35,247 bases of DNA from Mesorhizobium sp. M1C.F.Ca.ET.210.01.1.1 (GTDB lineage: Bacteria > Pseudomonadota > Alphaproteobacteria > Rhizobiales > Rhizobiaceae). A program made the position numbers and the translations under genes. Where the stretch lies: contig NZ_SRUU01000044.1 in NCBI RefSeq assembly GCF_004791585.1, positions 1 to 35,247 of the forward strand. Direction: 5' to 3'. Positions 1-7,783 of this stretch are shown piece after piece. The notes under the pieces were generated by a model, which saw only the letters and a program-made list of their open reading frames with translations, was not told where the DNA came from and did no database searches. Numbering within the stretch: position 1 is the stretch's first letter; every line of letters starts with the position of its first letter.

Positions 1-122
1 ATCTTGGCCGACACGCCGTAGACACGCGCCGCATGGGCTTTGGAGAAAGCGCCTTCTATCACCGACAGCGCCATCTCCTCTCGACGCAGCGGTGTGAGAC
101 GGGCATTCTTATGGATGTTCAT
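1..122 (-). CDS. IS481-family transposase, N-terminal part (runs off left edge)
   Basis: The minus-strand frame starts with MNIHKNARLTPLRRE and continues for 40 codons to the window edge without a stop. This opening, followed by a helix-turn-helix with alternating Ala/Val (AFSKAHAARVYGVS), is the characteristic start of IS481-type transposases, where the N-terminal HTH binds the terminal repeats and a later DDE domain cuts and joins DNA. Only the HTH portion is inside the window, so intactness cannot be judged. The neighbour on the right is an acyltransferase gene whose upstream region seems to begin right after the element. Confidence 0.75.
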   Translation of the reverse strand, partial: MNIHKNARLTPLRREEMALSVIEGAFSKAHAARVYGVSAK

Positions 123-187
123 TCGGATCCTCCGATGGATGCTGAAGCGTGGTAACTCCAGTCTCCTCGGTCCGGTCCGAATGGACA
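1..187 (-). mobile_element. Left-edge fragment of an IS481-like insertion sequence
   Basis: The transposase start at 122 is followed outward by 65 bp that end, read on the minus strand, with TGTCC at 187-183. Transposable elements of this group often begin with TGT a few tens of bases before the transposase start, so 187 is a plausible element end. The opposite end lies outside the window, so the inverted repeat cannot be confirmed and the boundary is an inference. Confidence 0.4.
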
Positions 188-239
188 ACCTCCCGAAAGC
201 TCACAGCTAGGCTTCTCGACCACTGTCCGCGTAAGGAAT

Positions 240-1400
240 ATGAACGGCATGTCAAATCGCAACCTGCAGCTAGACAGCCTTCGCGGTGTTGCAGCGATTT
301 GCGTTGTTTTTCACCATTGCATCCATATAGCCGACCCCCATCTCGTTCCCCGGGTTCTAAACGCACCTTTGAGCGCACTTTCTGGCGTTGATATTGCCGG
401 TAGAGCGTTGCTGTCTGTCTTCGCCGGCGGGATGGCGGTGAACCTGTTTTTCGTCTTGAGTGGCGCAGTTCTCATGGCGTCGCTCTATAGAGAGGTCAGG
501 TTTGACGTTTGGACCGCTATACGCTTCACGTTGCGTCGGATACTTCGAATATATCCGGCCTTGATCGTAATGATCGCCGGGTTCGGGCTGTTAAGTTGGG
601 TCTATCCGCCCAGTCATGGGTCGGTCCCGTTCACCATCAAACAACTGGTTGAAAACAGTTTGCTTATCACGAACCATGTAAATGGCGCGACATGGACCTT
701 GCAGACCGAAATGCTGATGGTTCCCCTCATCCTGCTGACGGCGTTCGGCCGCTCGGTATTTGGCAACATCGTTCCGGTCTTATTTCTGTTTTGGGCCACG
801 ACCTGCTTGTTTCTCGGCGCGCCTTTTGCTTCAAGCCTTGTGAATGTTGCCCTTCCATCCTTTGCGCTGGGCATGCTCGTTCCGGTAACGTCCAGCACAG
901 ACGTAAAAAGGCTGCCGGGATGGCTGGTATTCGTGGCGCTGTTTGCAATGATTTGGATCCGGTTTTTGCTTCCGGTCGCGAACATCAACGCTCTGGTAGT
1001 TGAGCTGAGCCTTTCATTTTTGGCCGTGGCGGTTCTATTCCATAGCGGGGAGCGGTCCCGGGTTTTTGACCACCCAGTGATGACAAGTCTCGGCCGCCTC
1101 AGCTACGGGATCTACCTGACCCACCCAGTGGTGCTATCGGCGCTGCTCCCTCTCTTTGTCGCCGTGCTCGGCTGGGAGTGGATCGCAGAAAATTACTCTA
1201 TATTCGGAATACTTTTTGGGGTGGTCGTGACAGCTCTAACGATCCCGTTGTCCTATCTATCGGAGCGTTATGTTGAGCGTCCGTTCATACGATTGGGCCA
1301 ATCAGCATTCAGCCCAACGAACAAATTCCGATCCGCCGAAAGCAGCTTCCGAGAGCAGAACCGGTATCCTTTAGAACAAGGTTCTATGGCGGGCGAATAG
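240..1400 (+). CDS. Acyltransferase 3 family membrane protein (OafA/NodX-like)
   Basis: A 386-residue protein beginning with RNLQLDSLRGVAAICVVFHH, the typical first transmembrane helix of acyltransferase 3 enzymes, with the conserved His pair near residue 26. About ten hydrophobic segments follow, and the C-terminal part contains LSYGIYLTHPVV, another family signature. Such enzymes move acetyl or other acyl groups onto sugars of surface polysaccharides or Nod factors at the inner membrane; the substrate here is unknown. AAGGA just upstream fits the ATG at 240, and a second ATG at 249 is possible. The last 30 residues are polar and outside the usual family core. The probable IS end at 187 leaves only about 50 bp upstream, so the native promoter may have been displaced. 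Confidence 0.85.
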   Translation: MNGMSNRNLQLDSLRGVAAICVVFHHCIHIADPHLVPRVLNAPLSALSGVDIAGRALLSVFAGGMAVNLFFVLSGAVLMASLYREVRFDVWTAIRFTLRRILRIYPALIVMIAGFGLLSWVYPPSHGSVPFTIKQLVENSLLITNHVNGATWTLQTEMLMVPLILLTAFGRSVFGNIVPVLFLFWATTCLFLGAPFASSLVNVALPSFALGMLVPVTSSTDVKRLPGWLVFVALFAMIWIRFLLPVANINALVVELSLSFLAVAVLFHSGERSRVFDHPVMTSLGRLSYGIYLTHPVVLSALLPLFVAVLGWEWIAENYSIFGILFGVVVTALTIPLSYLSERYVERPFIRLGQSAFSPTNKFRSAESSFREQNRYPLEQGSMAGE

Positions 1401-1419
1401 GCTGCGCCCCCACCTCCGC

Positions 1420-1763
1420 AAGGTTCCATGACTGGCTTGTAGCCACCGGTGAGATGTCCCGAGGCAATCAATGGCAGGCACTCAAATTAGCGGCAAGCAC
1501 CGCAGTGTAGGTGACGACCTTTGGGTTGAAAAGATCGGAGGAGCGATGCTTCCAATTCGCCCAGGCTGGGGAAATTCAACCGGGTACGGGCACATGACCA
1601 ATGCAGCGTGCCCGAGCTTCGGACAGCGTCCGCCGCGCCGGCGACAATGGCCGGATGGTTTGTCCAGGCCGAGATAGGAGCAGCGAACAAAGTCGACGAT
1701 CTGGCGACCGTCGTAGTTCAAGATGACTGTCCGGCCCTCGGAAGGACGGACATAGAGCGCCAT
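1420..1763 (-). pseudogene. Decayed alpha-oxoamine synthase-like (KBL/AONS type) PLP enzyme
   Basis: Pieces of one protein occur in three minus-strand frames. From 1763 the frame reads MALYVRPSEGRT, then VDFVRCSYLGLD; the adjacent frame continues NHPAIVAGAADAV and GTLHWSCARTRLNF; near 1471-1430 a third piece reads IASGHLTGG. These match, in order, the N-terminal half of alpha-oxoamine synthases (fold-type I PLP enzymes that condense an amino acid with an acyl thioester). The catalytic lysine region is absent and the reading frame is broken at least twice, so no functional product is expected. The assignment rests on recalled family motifs. The downstream end is lost before the acyltransferase gene. 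Confidence 0.5.
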
Positions 1764-1820
1764 GACAACCCTGATAGTGAGCGGCCTCGAAATGCGTGTC
1801 GGCGGCCTCGATAAGACTAG

Positions 1821-2006
1821 CCGTGTTTCGGAAGGCTGCATGCGCCGGCCCAGGCGCGCTATTCGCGGCACTTCGAGATCACCAAGGAGGCCCTCAGTTG
1901 GCTTTCCGAACGCGTCGCCGATCTGATCGATCGGATCGAGAAGATCTGCCGATTGCAGCTTGAGAGACTGAATGATGAAGCCGAAAAGGCTGCGCGTCGG
2001 TCTTAA
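1821..2006 (+). pseudogene. Short 3' remnant of an unidentified helical protein
   Basis: An open frame of 61 codons ends in TAA at 2006 and is preceded by two stop codons (1812, 1818) with no start codon. Its product is strongly helical and charged (WLSERVADLIDRIEKICRLQ), with a heptad-like pattern suggesting a coiled coil at the end of a larger protein. I do not recognise the family. It may instead be chance coding potential. Confidence 0.25.
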
Positions 2007-2205
2007 GGCAACCAACATATCGGAACAGCGGCTTTGCGGCCGCGTGTCGGCCATCCAGATCCGCTTTGCCGTTTCCTGAAAGCTGCGTGCGACCGCGTTG
2101 GAGTTTTGTAGTAGCCCGTCAGCAGCCCGCACTTCTGCCTATTGCAGTCGCATTTTGGCTCCATTTATCCTTGCAATTTTAAACATCGCCTTTTAATTTG
2201 CATGG

Positions 2206-3381
2206 ATGATTAGCCGCCGTGTGCTACCGCAAATTCGGGAGGCGCTTGCTCGTCAAGCAGCGGTCGCCCTCATCGGCCCACGTCAGGTCGGCAAGACAAC
2301 GCTCGCCTTGCAGATCGGTGAAGACCTGGACGCACTCTATCTCGACCTGGAGTCCCGCGAGGACAGGAATAAGTTATCGGATCCAGCACTGTTCCTGCGC
2401 GCCTATGAGGACCGGTTGGTCATCCTGGACGAGATCCATCGGGTGCCGGAGCTATTCCAGGAGCTTCGAGGCCTGATCGATGCCGGACGCCGGCGTGGGC
2501 GCCGCACAGGTCGGTTTCTGCTTCTGGGATCAGCCTCAATGGACTTGCTGCGTCAGTCGGGCGAGAGCTTGGCCGGCCGCATCGAATATGTCGAGATGAC
2601 CCCGCTGGACGCGCTCGAGATCGCTTCAGAAAAGCTGTCGGTTGAAAGTCTCTGGCTGCGTGGCGGGTTCCCGGACAGCTTTCTGGCACATTCGGAAGCC
2701 GACAGCTTCGCGTATCGACGCAATTTCATCCGCACCTATCTCGAGCGCGACGTGCCGCAATTCGGCCCACGGATTCCGGCGCAAACCCTCGAACGATTGT
2801 GGACCATGCTTGCTCACAATCAGGCGGGCCTGCTGAATGCGTCGCGCCTAGCGGCCAACCTTTCGGTCAGTGCACCGACCATTTCGTCCTATGTTGATCT
2901 GCTTGTGGACCTGCTTTTGATCCGTCGGCTGCCGCCGCTGCACGCCAATACGGGCAAACGCCTGGTCAAGACGCCGAAAGTCTATGTGCGTGATAGCGGG
3001 CTTGTACATGCCCTGCTGGGCATAGAGACGGCCGACAGCCTCGCCGGCCACCCGGTCGTCGGCGCCAGTTGGGAAGGCTTCGTCCTGGAGAATCTTATCT
3101 CGGTGGCGCCTCCGGGCACGCTCGCCAGCTTTTTCCGCACCGCGGCCGGAGCCGAAATCGATCTTGTCCTCCAGCTTCCAGCCAATCGCGGCGTCTGGGC
3201 AATCGAAGTAAAGCGCAGCCTGTCCCCCTCACTCGGAAAGGGACTGCATATGGCCCTGGAAGATGTTCGGCCGGACCGTACTTTCGTCGTGTATGCCGGA
3301 GCCGATTCCTATCCGCTGGCCCCGAAAATAGACGCCATCGGGCTCACGCAATTTGCATCGCTGCTAGGCCAACAGTCGTAG
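2206..3381 (+). CDS. ATP-binding protein, AAA_14 + DUF4143
   Basis: A 391-residue protein with Walker A GPRQVGKTT at 24-32, Walker B LVILDE at 71-76 and a sensor-like segment FLLLGSAS. The second half is the DUF4143 region, including the typical FIRTYLERDVPQ and a C-terminal AEIDLVLQL...WAIEVK pattern that resembles the D/E-x-K core of restriction-endonuclease-like folds. These two-domain ATPases are common in bacterial accessory DNA; their biochemical role is poorly defined, and links to toxin-antitoxin or defence functions are inferred from neighbourhood only. The ATG at 2206 is chosen because the ATG four bases earlier runs straight into a stop. It appears to be a single-gene unit. An AT-rich stretch just upstream (2160-2200) is a plausible promoter. 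Confidence 0.85.
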   Translation: MISRRVLPQIREALARQAAVALIGPRQVGKTTLALQIGEDLDALYLDLESREDRNKLSDPALFLRAYEDRLVILDEIHRVPELFQELRGLIDAGRRRGRRTGRFLLLGSASMDLLRQSGESLAGRIEYVEMTPLDALEIASEKLSVESLWLRGGFPDSFLAHSEADSFAYRRNFIRTYLERDVPQFGPRIPAQTLERLWTMLAHNQAGLLNASRLAANLSVSAPTISSYVDLLVDLLLIRRLPPLHANTGKRLVKTPKVYVRDSGLVHALLGIETADSLAGHPVVGASWEGFVLENLISVAPPGTLASFFRTAAGAEIDLVLQLPANRGVWAIEVKRSLSPSLGKGLHMALEDVRPDRTFVVYAGADSYPLAPKIDAIGLTQFASLLGQQS

Positions 3382-3708
3382 TCACAGATCAACTAGGCCC
3401 TCAGGTTAAGCCGGCATTTAAAGGTCGAAGGGCCGGCTGAGCGGCCATTCCTGATCAATCAAGGACCTGATCGAGCGCACGCTCCCCGCCCCGGGCTCAT
3501 TGGGGTCAGATCGTACGCTAAGGCCGGACGGCGCCCGTCGAATTGGTGCCGGCAAGCGAAGCGATCTGAAGCCTTCGGGCATCTGGCGCTCAGAATCCCT
3601 ATTGTAGAAGCCCCTGAGGTTCATGGGTTCACAACGAGGCCGGTAATTTCGGGGTCAGGCGGCGCGCCTGAGTCGCGGACAGCCATGGAGTGCATCTCCA
3701 CCGCTATG
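3382..3708. other. Intergenic region, no supported gene
   Basis: This 327-bp gap separates the convergent AAA/DUF4143 gene and the nucleotidyltransferase gene. Short open frames exist on both strands but none has a good ribosome site or a recognisable motif. GGGGTCAG occurs twice (about 3504 and 3652). A GGCCG/CGGCC stem lies near 3430-3446 but lacks a T-run, so it is not called as a terminator. Confidence 0.5.
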
Positions 3709-4413
3709 TCAGTCACCACCGGTGTGGCTTATCTTGACGAACCGGTCGCGGACGATGTCCACGCGTCCTGCTGGCCCCCGAACATTGCCCTCAAGGAAGT
3801 AATCAAGATCGGAATCTTTCAACAACGCAGCGAACTGCTCCACAATGAATTGACGGACCTCAGCGTCGGCGCCCAGGATTTCCGCAACGATTTCCGGCCG
3901 GCCGTCGATGATGAGGAGAATATCCTCCAGATCGCGGCTCATGAAGAGGTCGCCCTCGCCGCGGCCAATATAGGCTTCAAGCTTGGTCGCCACGAACAAT
4001 TCCGGCGCCAAGCGCTTGATATTCAACTGGTCAGTGAGGGCGTAGGTGACAGCCGTCTCGATGCCTTTTTCATACCAGCGGTTGCTGAATCCGAGGATGT
4101 CCGGGTCATCCGGCATAAAATCGACTTTGAGTTCCCCAAGCCGCATCCGGCAGATGACGGTATCGCCCTGCGACTCGGTAAATCCCCTTTCTCGCAAGTC
4201 TTCCTGCAGGTGCGCCCATTCTCCGTATCCTGCCAGATCGACAATGAGGTCGACATCGTCCGTTGCCCTGACATCTTCAAGCGTGACTTCATCGGTTATG
4301 AACAGAGCGGTCGTACATCCGCCAACAAATACCAGCCGATCCCGAAGCTCATCTCCCAGCGCCTCGGCGACGGTCTGCAACATGAGAAGCAACTGCCCTC
4401 TGACGGTGGTCAT
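3709..4413 (-). CDS. Nucleotidyltransferase, AbiEii-like toxin
   Basis: A 234-residue protein with the nucleotidyltransferase signature GG at 31-32 followed by TDDVDLIVD (Asp53 and Asp55 as likely metal ligands) and a third acidic residue in LKVDFM (Asp98). Further on, ATKLEAYIGRGEGD and SRDLEDILLIIDG match the lysine and (K/R)D motifs of the AbiEii/MNT-like group, whose toxins transfer nucleotides to RNA or proteins. Its start overlaps the stop of the upstream HTH gene by four bases (ATGA at 4413-4410), so the two are translationally coupled as an antitoxin-toxin style pair. The target is unknown; a non-toxic nucleotidyltransferase cannot be excluded. Confidence 0.75.
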   Translation of the reverse strand: MTTVRGQLLLMLQTVAEALGDELRDRLVFVGGCTTALFITDEVTLEDVRATDDVDLIVDLAGYGEWAHLQEDLRERGFTESQGDTVICRMRLGELKVDFMPDDPDILGFSNRWYEKGIETAVTYALTDQLNIKRLAPELFVATKLEAYIGRGEGDLFMSRDLEDILLIIDGRPEIVAEILGADAEVRQFIVEQFAALLKDSDLDYFLEGNVRGPAGRVDIVRDRFVKISHTGGD

Positions 4414-4988
4414 CTCTTCAACAGCCTCTCAGAAAGTCGTTCTTCCGCAAGCCACGCCTCCCGCTGGTTTCCGAGCCGGATCGCGTCGACGAGAGCCAGA
4501 TATTCATACAGTCGATCATCTTTCAACACAGCTTCCGGTACGCTTTTGAATAGAGGTTCGACCGATTGTCCCATGTCTTGGCCTGCGGCAAACGGCCATA
4601 TGTAGATGTACTCGCCCCCACTTATCAGCAGCCCTTTCAGCATGGGCGCGGCAAAGGCGGTCGGAACCCCACGGCTCATTGCGCCCACGTTAGCGGGGAA
4701 TACAAATTTCAGGCCATGAACGATGAAGTTATGAAGATTGCGGCGATTGGGATTGGCCCGGCCACTATCTCGATCTTTGATGGCCAGCCCGGATGAGAGG
4801 CTTCGTTTGATCGAGGCGTTGATCTCGGTCTTGCTGATGCCGAGAAGCGATTCCAGGCTGCGAACAGAGTACGGATCGTCGCCCTGGAATCTCCCATGAG
4901 GGTCTCCGGGGCCAACGAGCCCTTCTTGCTCCTGCATGCTCACGAGCTTCAGAAGCACAACGATATCCTGACTTTTCATCGCGTTCAT
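4410..4988 (-). CDS. Winged-HTH partner (putative antitoxin) of the nucleotidyltransferase
   Basis: From the ATG at 4988 this gene encodes 192 residues. Residues about 1-75 look like a MarR-type winged helix (KSQDIVVLLKLVSMQ... YSVRSLESLLGISKTEINASI), while the C-terminal two thirds is a domain I do not recognise, containing VHGLKFVFPANVG and ARGVPTAFAAP-like motifs that recur in hypothetical proteins paired with AbiEii-like genes. An upstream in-frame ATG at 5021 exists, but a 26-bp palindrome covers 4995-5020 and AGAGGA sits at the right distance before 4988, so the shorter form is preferred. The order HTH then nucleotidyltransferase with a four-base overlap is that of AbiE-type systems, in which the first protein represses the operon. 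Confidence 0.7.
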   Translation of the reverse strand: MNAMKSQDIVVLLKLVSMQEQEGLVGPGDPHGRFQGDDPYSVRSLESLLGISKTEINASIKRSLSSGLAIKDRDSGRANPNRRNLHNFIVHGLKFVFPANVGAMSRGVPTAFAAPMLKGLLISGGEYIYIWPFAAGQDMGQSVEPLFKSVPEAVLKDDRLYEYLALVDAIRLGNQREAWLAEERLSERLLKR

Positions 4989-4994
4989 ATCGCC

Positions 4995-5020
4995 TGTCCT
5001 CTGTCCTAGGACCAAGGACA
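4995..5020. promoter_or_regulatory. 26-bp palindromic operator of the HTH/nucleotidyltransferase pair
   Basis: A nested inverted repeat is centred exactly between 5007 and 5008. The outer arms are TGTCCT (4995-5000) and AGGACA (5015-5020); the inner core is the perfect 10-bp palindrome GTCCTAGGAC (5003-5012). Only the two dinucleotides between the arms and the core break the symmetry. It lies just before the preferred start at 4988, the expected place for autorepression by the winged-HTH protein. Confidence 0.7.
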
Positions 5021-5250
5021 TCGAATCATATCAAGGGGCCTAATGTCAATGAATAAGGGAGCGCGCCCAGCCGGAACGTGGGAAAATATCACAGTATGGC
5101 AATAGGTCGTGACCACCTGAGCCAGTCGAAGAGAAGCGGGCTCGGTTCACGAGCACCCGGTGCGCGCCATCAGCCCAGGCGCCACTCCGTCCGACTGCGG
5201 AACCTCGGCGAGGTCTGCAAAAAAGGGAACGAACCATATACAAACGGCTT

Positions 5251-5286
5251 TCTAACAAAAGGATTAGCCTTTATCCTTTTGTTAGA
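5251..5286. promoter_or_regulatory. 14-bp inverted repeat in front of fic
   Basis: The arms are TCTAACAAAAGGAT (5251-5264) and its exact reverse complement (5273-5286), separated by 8 bp. The element is AT-rich in a GC-rich setting and lies 29 bp before the Fic start codon. A further AAAGGAT (5299-5305) repeats the inner half of the arm and overlaps the ribosome-binding site, within a small palindrome AAGGATCCTT. It is probably the operator for autoregulation by the winged-helix tail of the Fic protein. Confidence 0.65.
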
Positions 5287-5314
5287 TAAAAGCCAACGAA
5301 AGGATCCTTGTGCT

Positions 5315-6484
5315 ATGTCGGATCGGGACAGTCGTCTTGGCCACTGGATCGAGACATCAGTTGCGGGCGAGAAAGTGCGGGCATCCATGCCACCACCATT
5401 GCCCCCCAAGCCACCGATAGACCTCGGCACATTTTCGGAACTCATAGAGCGCGCGAACCTCGCTCTGGGACGTCTGGACGGCGTCACTTCCATTCTTCCA
5501 GCGCCGCCCTTGTTCATCTTCATGTATGTACGCAAAGAGGCACTGCTGTCATCCCAAATCGAAGGCACCCAGTCCTCGCTTTCCGATCTCTTGCTATTTG
5601 AGGCGGATGAATTGCCGCTCGTGCCTCTGAACGACGTCGAGGAGGTCTCCAACTACATCGCCGCTCTTGAATACGGCCTCGATCGGATGCGAGGTGGATT
5701 TCCGCTTTCGCTCCGGCTCATCCGCGAAATGCACGGCGTCCTCCTCAAGGCGGGACGCGGTGCTTCATCGCAACCTGGTGAATTCAGACAATCGCAGAAC
5801 TGGATCGGTGGAACCCGGCCAGGCAACGCGATGTTCGTTCCCCCTCCTCCAGACCAGTTGATGCAATGTCTCGATGCCTTCGAGAAATTCCTTCACACTG
5901 ACGACCGGCTGCCGAACATCGTCAAGGCGGCTTTGGCGCATGTCCAATTCGAGACGATCCATCCTTTTCTTGACGGCAACGGCCGCCTTGGGCGACTTCT
6001 GATCACACTGTTCCTGTGCGCCAACAATGTGCTCAGGGAACCCACCCTCTATCTCAGCCTCTATTTCAAGACACACCGCAGCACCTACTATGATCTGCTG
6101 CAGCGGGTGAGAATGGCGGGCGATTGGGAAAGCTGGCTGTCGTTTTTCCTGGAAGGCGTTATCGAGACCGCCGACCAAGCGGCCAAGACCGCTCAAGACC
6201 TGCTGCGCCTGTTTGAGTCGGACGCACGGCAAATTCAGGACTTAGGCCGGGCCGCAGGCTCGGCGGGTATGGTGCATGGGCTCCTCCAGCGTCGCGCGAT
6301 CGTGACCATCCAAAAGGCAGCCCAAGAACTGTCCCTATCCGAACCGACGATCAATTCAGCGCTTGGGCACCTGATCTCGATCGGCATCGTTCGCGAAGTG
6401 ACCGGGAAACAGCGACATCGAGTCTTTGCTTATCAAGCGTACCTGGATCGCTTGGCGGAAGGCACGGAGCCTCGACGGCTCTGA
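5315..6484 (+). CDS. Fic family protein (class II, autoinhibited) with C-terminal winged helix
   Basis: A 389-residue Fic enzyme. The inhibitory helix motif S-x-x-x-E-G is at 79-84 (SSQIEG) and the catalytic motif HPFLDGNGRLGR at 216-227, with His216 as the expected catalytic residue. The N-terminal part (LPPKPPIDL) is typical of Fic_N proteins, and residues about 305-375 form a winged helix (AAQELSLSEPTINSALGHLI). Fic enzymes usually transfer AMP from ATP to protein hydroxyls; the target is unknown. The ATG at 5315 is chosen because AAAGGA is 10 bp upstream and the conserved N-terminus starts there. It is transcribed divergently from the HTH/nucleotidyltransferase pair, with operator-like repeats on both sides of the shared region. 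Confidence 0.9.
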   Translation: MSDRDSRLGHWIETSVAGEKVRASMPPPLPPKPPIDLGTFSELIERANLALGRLDGVTSILPAPPLFIFMYVRKEALLSSQIEGTQSSLSDLLLFEADELPLVPLNDVEEVSNYIAALEYGLDRMRGGFPLSLRLIREMHGVLLKAGRGASSQPGEFRQSQNWIGGTRPGNAMFVPPPPDQLMQCLDAFEKFLHTDDRLPNIVKAALAHVQFETIHPFLDGNGRLGRLLITLFLCANNVLREPTLYLSLYFKTHRSTYYDLLQRVRMAGDWESWLSFFLEGVIETADQAAKTAQDLLRLFESDARQIQDLGRAAGSAGMVHGLLQRRAIVTIQKAAQELSLSEPTINSALGHLISIGIVREVTGKQRHRVFAYQAYLDRLAEGTEPRRL

Positions 6485-6820
6485 TACACGCGGGCAAACG
6501 ACCGGGGACGAAATTTGTTTCGTGAAGGACCGGAACGGTCGCCAGCCGCCGCGCACTGCGTGAGCGGTCGATTGGCAGCTTAACGACCAGATATTCCGGA
6601 AACCTGTCGGTTCGGACAAAAATAGTAATCTCAGTCAATCGCTTGAAGCAATTGTTTCTGAGCGGTAGGTTGGGCGTCCAAGCACATGCCTGGGACGGTG
6701 CGGTATCCGCACGGCTCATAGTGGAGCACCAACGTCCGGCCCAAAATTCCTTTCCCTGCGTCGGACGCGGGAGGTTGTGCTTGTCTCGAAATTCTTATCC
6801 CCATCTTGCGTGTTGTGTTG
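6485..6820. other. Intergenic region after fic, no supported gene
   Basis: Several overlapping frames are open on both strands but show no family motif and no convincing start. Base composition is like the surrounding genes. No clear terminator hairpin with a T-run was seen. Confidence 0.4.
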
Positions 6821-6837
6821 TTGGCCAGTCGCTTGGC

Positions 6838-7005
6838 GCCAAAACCACTGAAATTGTCGAGGCTTCGATAATTGAACACGCAGCCAAACTTTACGGCAGT
6901 GATGCCCCAACCGCTGTTGCATTCTGCGCGCTTGAGGCGTGGTTCGAGAACAAAAAGGACGAGTACAGCTTCTGGCTTCGGATCTTTCGTCGCCTCCGCA
7001 ATTAG
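6838..7005 (+). pseudogene. Small conserved-looking hypothetical protein lacking a clear start
   Basis: The last 55 codons of an open frame encode AKTTEIVEASIIEHAAKLYG and then FCALEAWFE...FWLRIFRRLRN, ending in TAG at 7005. The amphipathic, aromatic-rich pattern looks like a genuine small rhizobial protein of about 60 residues, but there is no ATG, GTG or TTG with a ribosome site at the expected position; the only ATG in frame is far upstream (6643) and the intervening translation looks non-native. It may be a truncated gene or start at a non-standard codon. Function unknown. Confidence 0.35.
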
Positions 7006-7061
7006 GTGCGCGCCTGTCGGCGACGCAGGTTGAGCCCCCGGACGGGTGAGCGGTCTACGCA

Positions 7062-7769
7062 TCAAGTTAAAGGGTGATTGTCAGGCGACGCCTCAGCCGC
7101 CAGCGCATAGCCATGTGAGCGTACGGTTCGGATCAGGTCCGGTCCATATTTCTTGAGCGCCCTGCGTATGTGGCCCATGTGGATATCGACTGTCCTCGGT
7201 TCGACTTCAGCTTCCCGAGACCAGCACGCAGCAATCAAGGCATCGCGGGACTGAACGACTTCGGGATCCTTGAGAAGGTGGCGCAGAAGCCGAAACTGCA
7301 GGGCCGTCAACGGCACCTCATGACCGTTTCGGCGCACTTTCACAGTCGTCGAGTTCATCTCCAGATCGGCAAATCGCAACGGGGTTTCGGCTGATCTGGT
7401 GCCACGTTTCGTGACCACAGCTTCTACACGCAAGCGGCGAAGGAATTGGATGAGGAGGGATGGGTCGAACGGTCGTGTCAGTACGAGATCCGCGTCGGCC
7501 ATCGCACTGCCAAATCCCCGTGGCGGGACGGGCTGATTTAAAAGCAGAATGAAGCTGACGTGCGGATGTTTGGCCCTGAAAGGATACAAATCCAGGCGAG
7601 TTGCGGAGCCGTCGATAACGACCGCTCGGACACGGTCATTGAAAACCAGCTTCAGGATGTCATTCGCCCCGCCAGCGAGTGAAACGACGAAGCCTTCGGT
7701 CGCCAGGACGTGCTGGAGAAGAAGGAACAGTTGCGCATCGCGAGAATAGATCAGAATGCGAAATTCCAT
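7062..7769 (-). CDS. OmpR/PhoB-type response regulator with atypical receiver domain
   Basis: A 235-residue protein. Residues 1-115 form a receiver-like domain with the likely phospho-acceptor Asp53 (VVIDGSA). Normal receivers have an acidic pair near the N-terminus and a conserved Lys before Pro; here only Asp11 is present and the Lys is Arg99 (LTRPFDP), so phosphorylation may be weak or absent. Residues about 135-230 are a winged helix with RRNGHEVPLTALQFRLLRHL and the recognition segment RTVDIHMGHIRRALKKYG. The ATG at 7769 has GGAGGG six bases before it and is better than an upstream TTG at 7787 that overlaps the SDR gene. It is last in the unit that starts with the aminotransferase; no sensor kinase is nearby. 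Confidence 0.85.
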   Translation of the reverse strand: MEFRILIYSRDAQLFLLLQHVLATEGFVVSLAGGANDILKLVFNDRVRAVVIDGSATRLDLYPFRAKHPHVSFILLLNQPVPPRGFGSAMADADLVLTRPFDPSLLIQFLRRLRVEAVVTKRGTRSAETPLRFADLEMNSTTVKVRRNGHEVPLTALQFRLLRHLLKDPEVVQSRDALIAACWSREAEVEPRTVDIHMGHIRRALKKYGPDLIRTVRSHGYALAAEASPDNHPLT

Positions 7770-7783
7770 CCTGCCCTCCGGCC

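Noticed and set aside
1482..2132. Single minus-strand gene of 216 codons
   Set aside because: Only its middle part resembles a protein family and that similarity continues in other frames, so it was split into a pseudogene call.
3430..3446. Rho-independent terminator
   Set aside because: A short GC stem is present but no following T-run.
3685..4605. Long plus-strand frame opposite the nucleotidyltransferase gene
   Set aside because: No family motifs or ribosome site; the minus strand carries the NTase signature and operon overlap.
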